A DNA stretch of 64,000 bases, from NCBI GenBank assembly GCA_036172665.1, contig CM069871.1:1922001-1986000 (forward strand), read 5' to 3'. Source of the stretch: Prosopocoilus inquinatus (lineage: Eukaryota; Arthropoda; Insecta; Coleoptera; Lucanidae). This document shows positions 1-11,989 of the stretch, in pieces (within the stretch, counting starts at the first letter, position 1; each line of letters opens with the position of its first letter). The notes under the pieces are model-generated. The model did no database searches, was not told the DNA's origin, and saw only the letters and a list, made by a program, of their open reading frames with translations. The position numbers were made by a program, and so were the translations under genes.

Positions 1-220
1 CAAAATTGTTTCCAAAAAAAAAAGAAAAGCAAAACCAACGAACTCTGTTGGAATAAAGATGTTTAAAACGGGGTAAGAAAGATAATGGTAAAATTTTCTA
101 GGAAACAGAAAAACTAAGAGTGAGAACAACAAGCGAAAAACAACTATTATTAAATTTAAAAAACAATAATGACACAATTTTTTTTTTAATTAATCGAAAT
201 TAAAATCATGTGTAAGAACG

Positions 221-630
221 TTCGTATTTTGATCGATGTTTTCACTTTCCAAAATTTGTTTTCTTTTTTATTTATTGCTTGCGCAAGTCATTCTTCATTT
301 CTCTTGACCTCGAAGATCGTTCGATCGTTTTTTGTTTTGTTTCTTGTTTAATTTACGTTTACTTACTTTTTCCTATTCTGTTCTCAATTTGCCTTTTTTT
401 TTTCAAATCCAAATCAGGGTTGGTTTTCCTTTTATTTTTTTGGTTTAAATTTAAGCGACCGCGTTTTGTTTCTGAATTTTATTTGTTTTTTTTAATTTTC
501 GAAGAATCAAATCCCGCCTAAGATACTTTCATTTCTGTCTTCGATTTTCAATTCGATTGGGTTTGAGATTTCATCTTTTCAGTTAAAGCGATCGTCTTTT
601 GTTTCTGAAATTTAATAAATTTTTGTTTGT
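221..630. repeat. T-rich dispersed repeat, copy 1
   Basis: A pyrimidine-rich stretch with recurring GCGATCG motifs. It is almost identical to 12212-12618, differing by scattered substitutions and short T-run indels. The duplicated block ends near the words TTTAATAAATTTTTGTTTGT in both places. The 80-codon open frame inside it is low-complexity Phe/Leu/Ser and is not credible coding sequence. The 220 bp to its left are A/T-rich and show nothing else. Confidence 0.8.
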
Positions 631-667
631 CCTTTCCCGTTGTTAAATATTTTCGGTATTTTACGCC

Positions 668-765
668 GTCACGTGTCACGATCCTGACGCGAAAAATCCC
701 AACGCTTGAAGACACGTCAAATCACGTGATATCATGTGAACTCACGCGACGTGATGGTAACGTGT
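668..765. promoter_or_regulatory. Cluster of E-box-like CACGTG motifs
   Basis: Within 100 bp there are two perfect CACGTG hexamers (670-675 and 723-728) plus near matches such as ACACGTC, CATGTG, CACGCG and two ACGTG/AACGTG words. CACGTG is the classical bHLH E-box. No transcription start or gene is visible nearby, so a regulatory role is inference from motif density only. Confidence 0.25.
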
Positions 766-2390
766 TTCCCGCATAATTCTTACGACTTGTTACAAATTTG
801 GAGGTTTTGACTATCGTTCAAGGATAACAAACTCATAATGCATAAATAAAAAAAAAGGAACTTGAACAACAACAACAACAACAACAACAAATGTACGCGT
901 TTAACTTTTGATAAACACCTAATCGAAAACAATCTGTAGACAATTTCTTATTTTAGGTACATCGTAGCATCGAAGTTTGTATTTAAAGTTATGTATGTAC
1001 ACCGGCGATTTTTGATTTTGATTTGAACAAACAGTTGAGTTGGGTTAATACAGTATGATCATGTCAAAATGGTACGTGTGTTGTGTTTTCGAAACGCACG
1101 TCGCGTCGCGTCGCTCTTATTTGTAAGGTATACAATACATGATTGTTAGTTTAGTATGTTACATACATACATGTTACCAGACCAGACTGGAAGAAGGAAT
1201 CAAAATGCGTAAATGTGTAACGCGATACACTTTTGCGCCAACAACAAAAACAAGTAACGCATTCACATTCACGTTCACGTCCACATCCACATCAACATCC
1301 ACGTTAACGTAGCCGCCTCGCTACGCCTCCTGCCACATCTATTTTATTAGCAGACCGAAAATAGGCTTATTATTGACGAGGTAAGAAAATAGAAAAAGAA
1401 ATTATGGGTGCACACTATTTATGCTAGGAATTACCACATGTAGTTCCGAGTAGGTACACACACGACATGTACGCACGAAATTCGACGACGATTGGGATGT
1501 GTTCTTTAAGTCTTAACAAATTCTTGCACGACCGACGGTTTATTTAAAAACACCCGCACGGTTCACACCAACAACGTGTCTAAAACCACGCGGTGTGTCC
1601 CAGCAAGATCACGTCTATGTCTGACCGTCGCTGGTCCAGCGAGTCCAACTCTGTGACTAAGACTTCTTATATCCTCCGGGCACTTCGCTACTTAAACTTA
1701 ACTTCTTGCCTCCTCGGCGGGCTTGCAGATTCATTCGTCCGTCGTTCGCGATGAACATACATACACACGTACGTACAAACACACACACACAGACGTACGT
1801 ATACGTCTCCGTTTGTTATTGTTTTGATGATGGTGATGGTGGTGATGATATTGTTGTCTTCTCCTCCCACTTAACAAAAAAAAAACTCCTTCATTCTCGA
1901 ATTCGACGTGAAAGGCCGTCCGTTGTCGTCGTCGTCGTCATGTTGTTTGTTCTTGTTTACAACGCGCCAGGCTACTACTACTGTACGAAAATATCAATGC
2001 CACTTCCTCTCAACAGCAGCAGCAGCAGCAACAGCATCATCTCAAAACAGGTGATGTTGCAAGCGACAAACAACTCCTAATGATCGAGTCGAACTAATAC
2101 GTCGTCGACAACATCTCCTTACCTTCCGACGATTAATTAATTACTCACAGAAATAACAGCCAATACTATTCGGTTCTAGGCCAGATGTGAGTCGCACTCT
2201 CTCGACGATCACATTGTTAAAGGCGTCTGCAAATTTATCTAATCCGGATTCGATTTCCATGGTTTGCAAATTCAATTCCACCTAACTCTCAAAAATCCAA
2301 ACCACCCCACCTCACAGTCGTGTTCACCATTTCATTAAAGAAAAAAGAAAAATTAATGAATAGAAATAGGTTTGCTTACTCTTTCCCTTT
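766..2390. other. Non-coding stretch with microsatellites
   Basis: No gene is recognised here. It holds an (AAC)n run near 865-891, a degenerate hexamer run of CAYNTTCACG-like words at 1258-1312, a (CA)n run near 1777-1792, a (GTC)n run near 1925-1940 and a (CAG)n run near 2013-2030. The longest open frame (1706-2080) is made of translated microsatellites (Val, Ser and Thr-His runs) and is rejected as coding. Confidence 0.5.
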
Positions 2391-2394
2391 CAAT

Positions 2395-4240
2395 TGAATT
2401 ATGGAGATTGGCTGAACTGCATTCAAAGAAGAGAAACGAATGAAATTGGTACCATGCGATTGGTACGATTAAAAGAAATTGTCGCCACCACAAGATTGGG
2501 CGATTTGAGAATCAGAATCGCTGTCTCAAAGAAGTTGAAGTTAAAGAGGAAAAAGGAAGAAGAAGTGCGAAAACGTATCTGTACTGTTGACCTCAGAGGC
2601 GACGGGTTTAAAGAAAAGAGGCAGAAGAAAAAAAGGGAAGAAAGGAAGCGCATTGAAAAAGGCAAGAAGGAGACCTAAAGAACGCAAAAATTGTTTCGAA
2701 TTGACCAGCAATTTGCTAGAACCAGAAGTCGTAGCAACTTAAAGAGGAAAAAGAAAGAAGAATTGCAAAAATATATCCGTACAGTTGACCTCGGAGACGA
2801 CTGGTTTAAAGAAAGGCCGAAGAAAAAAAGGGAAGGAAACGTCTTGAAAAAGCCAAGAAGGAAAGCTAAAGAACACCAAAGTTGTTGTGAATGGACCGGC
2901 GATTTGAGAACCGGAATTTCTAAAAAAGAAACTGTAGGTAAAGAAGCAACTGGAAAGGAGAGGGGAGTAGAAGAAATACAAAGTACAAAGACAACTGTTG
3001 AAAAAGAAACGCCATGAAAGAGGCAAGAAAGATAGTTAAAGTTGTTGTAGGTGGATTGGCCGATTTGATATTCAAGATTTTCAAGAAAAAAAAAAACAGA
3101 GAAAAAGGAAACTAAGGTTAATCCAAGAAATACGAAAACATTCAGAGACGACGATAATTGATAAAGGAACGCCACGAAAGAGAGAGCTAAAGAAAACGAA
3201 GGTTATTGGAGGAGGACTGGAGAAGAAGAAAAGGGCCAAATGAAAATGAAAGGAAAGAATTACGAAGACATCCAGAGACAACAATAATTAGAAAAGAATT
3301 GTTGTAGGTGGATTGGAGATTTGGTATTCAACATTTTTAAGGAAAAAACAGAGAAAAAGGTTAATCGAAGAAACATGAAGACATTCAGAGACGACAATAA
3401 TTGTAAAAGGAACGCCACGAAAGAGAGAACGAAAGAAAACGAAGATTTTTGGAAGTGGACTGGCGAAGAAGAAAAGGGCAAAACGAAAAGGAAAGGAAGG
3501 GATTACGAAGACATCCAGAGAGTACGATAAATGCCATGAAGGAAGCAAGAAAGAGAGCTAAAGAAAACTAAGGTTGTTGTAGGTTGACTGACGATTTGGG
3601 ATTCAGAATCTTTAGGAAAAGAACTGAAGGTTATTGGAAGAAATAAGAACGATATTAAGAGACGATGACAATAATTGGTAAAGTGAAATGCTTTGAAGGA
3701 GACAAGAAAAAGAGCTAAAGAAAACTGAGTTTATTGAAGGTGGACCGGCAATTTGAGAATCAGAATCTCTAACAAGGAAACTGAAGGTAAGAAACAAAAA
3801 AAAAATAGAAGAAAGCTCATCGACGAAGACGTACCAAGGCAAGAAGCAAGAAAGAGAGCTGGAATAGAAGTTGTCACTAAATACATTGACGACTTGGGAA
3901 TTAAAATTATTAATAAAGCAGACCAAAAAAAAGAAAGGTTAATCCAAATGAAAGTGAAAGGAAGGGATTACGAAGACATCCAGAGAGTACGATAAATGCC
4001 ACGAAGGAAGCAAGAAAGAGAGCTAAAGAAAACTGAGTTTATTGAAGGTGGACCGGCAATTTGAGAATCAGAATCTCTAACAAGGAGACTGAAGGTAAGA
4101 AACAAAAAAAAAAATAGAAGAAAGCTCATCGATGAAGACAATCCAAGGCAAAAAACAAGAAAGCCAGCTGGAATAAAGTTGTCACTAATGAAGAATGAAG
4201 AAACAGACGAAAAAAGGAAAAGTTAATCAAAGATGAAGGA
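2395..4240. repeat. Purine-rich degenerate tandem repeat array
   Basis: About 1.8 kb of strongly purine-skewed DNA built from diverged repeats with shared words such as GAAGACATCCAGAGA, GAGCTAAAGAAAAC and TTTGAGAATCAGAATC. The best-preserved pair is about 300 bp apart: 3710-3835 and 4015-4140 match nearly base for base. Both strands carry several Lys/Arg/Glu-rich or Phe/Ser/Leu-rich open frames, which the base skew explains. I see no splice or domain evidence for a gene. Confidence 0.7.
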
Positions 4241-4604
4241 TGAAGATTGTATTGGGGTTTGTTATGTTGTCGAGAGACGACAAAAAAAACTGTGGTGGTG
4301 AAGAAGAAACGAAAAGAAATAAGAAAGGAACGGCAAGAAATAGTTAAAAGACCACGTTTTTTTTATATGAACGGTAAAAATCAAGACAGCTTCATGACCT
4401 TGATGTTTAAGCAAAATCTGAATCACAAATAGTTTATAAAAGTTGCGAAATTGACTCAACAGAGAAGAATAAATTTACCATAAAGAAAATAATCGATGTT
4501 TGTAAAAAAAGAAGTCACGATCCAAACTTCTTTATGGCTTAGACTTGGGCACTTCTTCTTCTTCTGCGACGGTTTGCTCTAGAAGAGGATTTTTCGAGGC
4601 TGCT

Positions 4605-4860
4605 GCTTTCATTCTTCCTGTTCTTCCTGTTCTACTCTTTCTACCCCTTCTTCCTCTCCTTCCACTTTGACCGCTTCTTCCTCTTCTACTCCTTCTACCC
4701 CTCCTTCCTCTTCTTCCACTTCGTCCTTTTCTTCCTCTTCTTCCACTTCGTCCTTTTCTTCCTCTTCTACTCCTTCTAGCCCTTCTTCCTCTGCTACCAC
4801 TTCGTCCTCTTCTTCTTATTCTTCTGCGTATTCTTCTTCTTCTTGTTCTTGCTGCCTGTT
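4605..4860. repeat. CTT-rich minisatellite
   Basis: Pyrimidine-only repeats built of CTTCTTCCTCTTCTACTCC-like units of about 40 bp. On the minus strand one frame reads as about 70 residues of Glu/Val-rich acidic repeat; on the plus strand another reads Ser/Thr-rich. Neither has flanking unique coding sequence, so it is annotated as a minisatellite. An acidic low-complexity segment of a real protein cannot be fully excluded. Confidence 0.7.
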
Positions 4861-5159
4861 GATGTTCAATTATTTCTTATTTCCGCAAAAACCTCCAGTC
4901 ACCACTCTTCCTCTTTCTGTGTTGATATTAATGTTGTTAGAACAAAATATCCTAATCAGTCTTCTTCAAATATTCCGATGGCTCGTTCTTCTTCTTCTTC
5001 CCCTAAGTTGTAAAAGAAGAGCTTTGAGTGAATTTATTCCTCAGTCAGCAGAAGCCGCCGGCAGCAAAATTTGTAGATCATCATCATCAAGGAAAAGGAT
5101 AACTTTCGAAATTGCTCAGGTGCAGGCGTTTCTTATTTGTGGTTGTAATAATAATTAAA

Positions 5160-6400
5160 AATAATAACAATTAAGTAAAATGAAAGTATTTTTCAGAACG
5201 CCATCTCTTCACCAAAAATCAAAACAGATCAACACTGATTTTAAATAGTGAAACACCGTTGGCGTTTTCAGCAAAAATTTGGCTCTCTGCCTTCGCATTT
5301 ATTATTTCAATTATTTTAAGTACCTGAAGCAAAACGATTGTTTCATTTTGGGATTCTCATCGATTCCAAACATCAAAACGGACTCGTTTGTCGATGATTT
5401 TGTTTCGAGCTTTCCCTAAATACACAAGTTTTGTTCAGTTTTTCAAAAAAATGGGTAACATTGGGTTTCGCGCTTCGTCCGGCAGGTTCACGAGCATGTC
5501 GGCGCGTGTGTTGCGACCTTAACAATGCAGACATTCGATTTAGTTGCGACACCTCACCCGCGTCTTTTATCGTGTGCGCTAATGTTACAGATGTAAGTGT
5601 TACGTTATTTTATTGGCTCGTTGTGATACGCACTTAAAACGAGATCCGTTCCATTCATTCCGCCTTGAAAGTTGGGAAAATTTACGCCGTGAATCACACA
5701 CACACACACACACACCGAGTTTATTTATTTAAATCGCGCCATTGAAGTTAACGAATCTGTCCTACGCCCTCGGCTATCACCATCATCATCATCATCATAA
5801 TGTAATTGGTGGCAATTTCAGAGAAAATCTGGCGATTTTGTCATGCGCGTCGGAAAAATTCAAGGATACATTACCGCTGACGTTTTTAATCATGTAAATA
5901 CAGGCCAAAAAAAGATGCCTCAGAATTTCCTGAAAAGTTTGGTGTGGTACATCATGTTGTCTTCATGGTCTATTCAGAAAGAGACTTGTTTTTGGAGAGG
6001 CAATTAAAACCTAATTCAGGTTTGGGCAATTCTCGATCTTCTCAGGGAACGGCGCAGAAAGTCCTCCTACTGCTCCTCTTGGTATGGTCTTCCATCAATT
6101 GCAAGATTACCTTCCCCATTTCCAAAAGACGTTCGTCATCGAATGTATCGTTCCATTTCAAATCTTTGGATAATTAAAAATAAAAACAAAAAAACCGTCC
6201 GTGGACTTCACCTGCATGCAACATTTTATTTGAACCACCGCAATCTGCGGTAAGCTTCGGCCACCTCCGAGTTTATGGGAGTGGAAGGTCATCAGTAATA
6301 GTGCAGTTTTTGTCCAAACGATCGCAGTATGATTGGAAGTGCCCCAAAATTGGAATGTAGACAAAAAAAGTAGAAGGCCAGATCATAAACCACTCAGACT
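5160..6400. other. Non-coding stretch, no gene recognised
   Basis: Mostly unique sequence with a (CA)n microsatellite at 5696-5717 and a short (CAT)n run near 5778-5800. Open frames at 5431-5637 and 5944-6177 do not resemble any protein family I know and lack convincing splice context. I see nothing else in it. Confidence 0.4.
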
Positions 6401-6414
6401 ATTACCTGCAAAGG

Positions 6415-7500
6415 CTACAAAACTGAATTTGGAAGGACACTACGAAAGAGAAGATGGAGAGGAGACAAAACTAAATTTGAAAGGACTCGCAACTATGAAA
6501 GAGAAGATGGAAAGGAGACAAAACTGAATTTGAAAGGACTCGCAACTACGAAAGAGAATATGCAGAGGGGATGATCTGGAGGGTAGGAACGAAGCTCTAA
6601 AAATATGAGGTTTGGGGAACCACTCTTACTAAAGTGAATTTGAAAGGACTTCCAACTGTGAAAGAGAAGATGGAGAGGAGACGAAACTAAATTTGAAAGG
6701 ACTCGCAACTACGAAAGAGAAGATGGTTTGAAAGGAAGGAAGGAAGCTCTAAAAATATGAGATTTGGGGAACCACTCTTATTAAAGTGAATTTGAAAGGA
6801 TTCGGAACTACGAAAGAGAAGATGCAGAGGAGATGATCTGGAAGGAAGGAAGGAAGCTCTAAAAATATGACGTTTGGGAAAACACTCTTACAAAACTGAA
6901 TTTGAAAGGACTCGCAACTACGAAAGAGAAGATGCAGAGGAGATGATCTGAAAGGAAGGAAGGAAGCTCTAAAAATATGAGGTTTTGAGAACCACTCTTA
7001 CTAAAGTGAATTTGAAAGGACTTGCAACTATGAAAGAGAAGATGGAGAGGAGACGAAACTAAATTTGAAAGGACTCGCAACTACGAAAGAGAAGATGCAG
7101 AGGAGATGGTCTGAAAGGAAGGAAGGAAGCTCTAAAAATATGAGGTTTGGGGAACCACTCTTACAAAACTGAATTTGAAAGGACTCGCAACTACGAAAGA
7201 GAAGATGCAGAGGAGATGATCTGGAAGGAAGGAAGGAAGGAAACTCTAAAAATATGAAGTTTGGGGAACCACTCTTACTAAAGTGAATTTGAAAGGACTC
7301 GCAACTACGAAAGAGAAGATGGAGAGGAGATGGTTTGAAAGGAATGAAGGAAGCTCTAAAAATATGAGGTTTGGGGAACCACTCTTACAAAACTGAATTT
7401 GAAAGGACTCGCAACTACGAAAGAGAAGATGCAGAGATGAACTGGAAGGAAGGAAGGAAGCTCTAAGAATATGAGGCTTGGGCAACCACTCTTCACCTTC
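6415..7500. repeat. 110-bp minisatellite array, about eight units
   Basis: The marker word CTCTAAAAATATGA recurs near 6594, 6747, 6857, 6967, 7131, 7245, 7355 and 7462, giving spacings of mostly 107-114 bp. Two units are about 155-165 bp because they carry an extra 45-50 bp sub-unit (TTTGAAAGGACTCGCAACTA and what follows). GGAAGGAAGGAAG tracts lie in most units. The array also produces minus-strand open frames reading SFVVASPFKFSFVRV, which are shadows of the repeat. Confidence 0.9.
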
Positions 7501-8836
7501 ACCTGCAACATGCAACATCCCATTTGATGATTACTAACTAAATCGAGCTTCGCTTTTTCAAGTTGCAAGTTTCAGAAAATCTGCAAGCAACTAGGAGTAA
7601 TTTTTTTTTTGGTTTGCAGAAACTGCCTCAGCGTTTTTGGAATTGTACCCTAAAATTCTTATGGTGACAAAAAAGGAAAAGGCCCTCGGGGGCAATAGGG
7701 CATATACCATATACAGATTGTCAAACCTAAAAGCTATAAAACCGGATGTGGCAGAAGACTGTGGAAGAGGAAGATGTCTCGAGGAAAATTTGAGAAATAG
7801 AAGAGAAGTAAACTGTCCAAGTGCTATCCGGAGCGAATTTTTAAATGAGAAATCCGGAAATCCTTGAGCAGAAGATCGATAATGACTCACAAGGAAAATT
7901 CTTCTGGAAAGTGCGCCCTGACAATGACCAAAAGGTCTAATTTAATGGTGTGTGTCGTTAACGACGACATTAACCAGAACACAAGATGACAAGGTACGTT
8001 GAGCTAAGTCTATGCTTATTGAAAAAAGCCCAATCTTATTGCCTACTGAAGAAGAACTTGGATGACTTTTTTTTATTCATACTTTTATTTATTAATATAC
8101 TCATTTTCTGAAGACCTTCTGGCCATTTCTTGACACACGAGAAACTGTCGCTATAAGTCCTTCTTGTTATCGTCGATATTTACATTTTGTTGATAAAATG
8201 CCTTGGGTTTGTTTAAGACATGACCTTCTAGTTATTGTTGCCATTTTTGCTCTGCTGAAGAAATCCGAAATAATTTTTTCAAAGTCAAAAGTGCGTCAAT
8301 TTTGAACTATTTTTGAAGACCTTCTGGTTGTGATGTACAGCCTGCAGAAGAAATTCCTGCTGGTTATTGTCAATGTACCTCTGCTCTCAAGACAAGGCCG
8401 TTGCTAACCTCCCAGCTATTGCTGTCATTGATTGATTAAAAAAAGATGAAGAAATGCGTAAGTGTATAATTTGTTCAAAGTCAAAAGTGAGTTCTTTACT
8501 CTTCGGTTTAGAATAGTCTCTGTAAGATACTCTTGTCGAGCAACACACACCTTGTTGAAGTAATTCCTTAAGACCTTCTGGTTATTGTCAACGTACATCA
8601 GCTCAAGGCATGGAAACTGTTAACCTTTTTCAAGGTCAAATCGTTCTTCACTGTTCGAGTTTGATTACCGAAGCTCGAACAGAAACCAAAGTGGTCGTGA
8701 TGTGGTTGTCAAATTTTATATTGTACAAAGGCGTTCGGAAGGAATGTGTACGTCATGGATGTGCTACCTACTTGGAGTAGAAAACAAGACTTGTCCTGAG
8801 GAAATTAACTTTCAACACCAGTCGTGACAGCTTTGA
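7500..8836. other. Non-coding stretch with faint degenerate repeats
   Basis: No gene is recognised. From about 8100 to 8630 the phrase GACCTTCTGGTTATTGTC recurs in diverged form at roughly 60-200-bp spacing, suggesting an old decayed tandem repeat. The rest is unique. Open frames at 7591-7890 and 7637-7867 overlap on opposite strands and match nothing I recognise. Confidence 0.4.
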
Positions 8837-9768
8837 CTCCTCTGTGCCTCTACATAAATAATGTATTTCGAAGTTTCTATTTCTAGATAAGATTGCCTCA
8901 TCTTTTGAAACGAGTACATGTGCGTGTTTTTTCTGGTTCGTGAGAATCGGGCGAAGTCGTTACTTCTCGCACTTCGAGAGTAATAAAATCACCGTCGCCG
9001 TCTGTTTTTCTTTTTTTTTTAATCGAATTAGTTGATGTGAACTGCAGGTTTATGCGAGCTAATATTTTAGCGGATAGTTATAATTCTACAAGAACAAGAC
9101 CGAGCTAACCAGGCGGAAGGAATATTCAAATTAAATTATAAATAATGGAAATTAACGAAAGGATGAAAAATCATTTAATGGACGTGACGTCAGCAGGAAC
9201 CAACGAGTATCAATCTGGCATAAGTAGACTCCAATTGGCGCCCGAGGTAAATTAATCGTAAAATAGCTCGTCTCAAGCTTGGCTCCAGACGAGCTCCTTA
9301 AGCTTGGCCGCATGCTTCGATCTCCTTAACATCCAGACTGATTAATTTACCTCGGGCGCTCATTGGAGTCTTCTTATGCCAGATTGATACTCGTTGGTTC
9401 CTGCTGACGTCACGTTCATTAAATGATTTTTCATCCTTTCGGTAATTCCCATTATTTTTAATTTAATTTGAATATTCCTGCCGCCTGGTTAGTTCGTTCT
9501 TGTTCTTGTAGGATTATAACTATCCGCTAAAATATTAGCTCGCAGAAACATGCAGTTCACATCAACTAATTCGATTAAAAAAAAAAAAAAAAACGAAAAA
9601 CAGACGGCGACGGTGATTTTATTACTCTCGAATTGCGAGAAGTAACGACTTCGCCCGATTGTCACGAACCAGAAAAAAACACGCACATGCACTCGTTTCA
9701 AAAGATGAGGCAATCTTATCTAGAAATAGAAACTCCGAAATACATTATTTATGTAGAAGCACAAAGGT
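8837..9768. repeat. Giant near-perfect palindrome (foldback element)
   Basis: The left arm (about 8837-9257) is matched by the reverse complement of the right arm (about 9340-9768), with few mismatches over about 420 bp. The loop is 82 bp and itself contains a hairpin, AGCTCGTCT paired with AGACGAGCT. Each arm carries a CRE-like TGACGTCA octamer. Portions of the arms recur singly at 13690-13770 and near 36640-36695, and the word CCTGCCGCCTGGTTA also occurs near 10418 and 14071. This shows the palindrome is one member of a dispersed family rather than an assembly fold-back alone. Confidence 0.85.
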
Positions 9769-9831
9769 GTGCCGATTCGTCGAGGATTTTACGCTAGTTC
9801 ATGGCCGGAGTATTTTAAACGATAGCAACTA

Positions 9832-10690
9832 TTGTGAACTATTATTTGATTACTTTATTTGTATTTTGATCAGTAAATACGTAGATGGCGTTAATAATTT
9901 ATAACTTTAGTGAAATATTGTTTATGTGATTAGTGATTTTCTGTAATTCAATTTTCCTTTCTGGAATGTTCGAATTTGGCATATCTCCCTAATCCAAATT
10001 CAAAAGGAAGGCCGCAGCTTTACTTGCATAGATTTTATTTCTTCTTGCGTTAATTCCGCTTCCTTGAAGAAATTCAACGTCAAACACAAAGGATTGCCGA
10101 TACGTCGAGAATTTTACGCTAATTTATGGCCGGAGTATTTTAAACGGTAGCAACTAGGCGGCAGGCTTTCGATTTTGAATTTTCTTAGACCATTAAATAA
10201 ATTGTTCGTCTCCACGTCATGGTTTCTTATCGTCGTCGAGATGTTGTTTGACTTTTTCAAAGCCACCACCAAAAGAAAAACAAATGGATGATGGCTATTT
10301 GTATCCTACACGAAATTATCTATTTTAAATTTGAGATAAAGCTTTTATTTTGTAAATATCCCGAGAAAGAGACATTGTACAATTTACGTGCGGACGATAA
10401 TTTAATTTAATTATTCCTGCCGCCTGGTTAATTCGGTCTTGTTAGGTTGGCACCGCACTAAGTTGTTTAAATCTGGTCGAAACGGAAAACTCGTGGATTG
10501 TGTAATTAAACAAAATTTGTGAAATTAGCATCAAACTACTTAGCATTAATTCGACTTCAATTATAATATTCGCTGTATTAATAATCTAAGTTTTTTTTTC
10601 ATTTTGCGCTTTTTATTTGTTGTTAGTACAGTTTCGCAACTGTGTTCAAATTTTCGTTAATTTTTATTTTTGTTGTTATTTGGTTGTCAT
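9832..10690. repeat. Collinear duplication, copy 1
   Basis: 9832-10085 corresponds to 13268-13520, and 10089-10690 to 13755-14335, in the same order and orientation. Copy 2 has about 235 bp of extra sequence between the two blocks, so copy 1 probably carries an internal deletion. Shared landmarks include TGGCATATCTCCCTAATCC and TGGCCGGAGTATT. It directly abuts the giant palindrome and shares its terminal words. Confidence 0.85.
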
Positions 10691-10699
10691 ATTGTATAT

Positions 10700-11985
10700 T
10701 TCCGTCTCGTTTTTTCTTCTTCTATTAATTGTGATTATTATTATAGCAACTGTTGATACCTAACATCTTGTCATTGTTTAGTCTAATTTTTTATTTTTGG
10801 AAATGACAATTAAGCCAAACTGTACTTAAAGCCTAGATTGGTTCGAATAATTATTAATTTCATGCATTTTGTATTTACCAGAGAACCGATTCGCGCGGAA
10901 GCCGGGGCCGCAATAAATAAGAGAGAACTGAGAGGAGCCCCTTGGCATTCGCCTCAGACAGGGGCAATTACAATGTCATGTTGGAAAAAATTACGCATGT
11001 GTTCCCGTTCTTCGACTTTTATGAAATATTCATGCCGAGACGTATCGATGCTTACACACAACATTATGCCGCGCTCGTTTCCAACCATTAGGAGAATTTA
11101 AGCGCGGAATTTCAAGTCGGAAGTTGTAAGGATGCATACCACGCTGAGTTTTATGGATTTCCTGATATATCACTGAAATATGACGAGAGCTAACTACGCA
11201 TTTTCGTCGTGCCTCCGTGTTTTTTTCTTCCCCCCTTCTTCTTCATGTAACGGTGGAAGGGCGGAGGTCTCTCTAAGTCCACTGATTTTTCTAAACAATA
11301 ACAAAAAAAAAAGAAAGAAAGAAAGAATCCCAATTACCTAAAGTGTGAAGCAGGAATAATTAACAATTAGGAGCTTTCGAAGGAAGACACCAAACTGATA
11401 TACAACATTCAAAAGGAAAGTAAAGTAAAATATAAATGAACGGGGAGGCTGTGGAAATCCTTCCAGGCTTGAAACTGTGTACGTAAATGAACTGCCTCAA
11501 ATAACTTAACTATGGTTTGACATCATGCAGCTAAATTTACTCAGAGGGATTGCATATACAGTGCGTCCCCGAATTGAGTTCGCGATATGTATAATGGACC
11601 AAAAATTTTTGAATTCCGATTTCGTATTCGATTGCAATTCAGGTCTGCTTGGTGCAAGAAGATGAATTCGTGCCAAATTTGACTTCGAAAGCCGTCAAGG
11701 TGGCAAAATTAACACAAGAAGAAATAAAATAAGTATAGGAAAAGTGGTGATCCTTTCGAATTGAGGAGAAAATTTTACTAAAATAAAATGATTTTCGTTT
11801 GCAATTATTAAAATATACCAAATTTCAGCGTCCTATTCGTTCATTTGTTTTTTTTTTCTACTTCATAATTGCATCATTTTTAATCTGATTATTTTTTATT
11901 CATCTGCTCATTTTAAATGGTAGATACAATTTAATTATTCTCACTTTTTTATATTACACGTTCATTTCTCGCTTTTTTTTAATTT
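10700..11985. other. Non-coding stretch, no gene recognised
   Basis: Largely unique sequence. A short segment at 11625-11740 is a diverged reverse complement of the repeat near 13470-13520 (shared word TTAACACAAGAAGAA). An open frame at 10838-11101 begins on a non-ATG codon, has no recognisable family and is not called. An (AAAG)n run lies near 11310. Confidence 0.4.
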
Positions 11986-11989
11986 ATTA

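Noticed and set aside
1706..2080. 124-codon frame with Thr-His, Val and Ser runs, and an alternative polyQ frame
   Set aside because: Composed of translated CA, GTC and CAG microsatellites. The polyQ frame is only about 60 codons after a stop, so no exon can be supported.
4609..4800. Glu-rich acidic repeat protein on the minus strand
   Set aside because: A pure CTT/CTC minisatellite with a stop just upstream and no flanking unique coding sequence.
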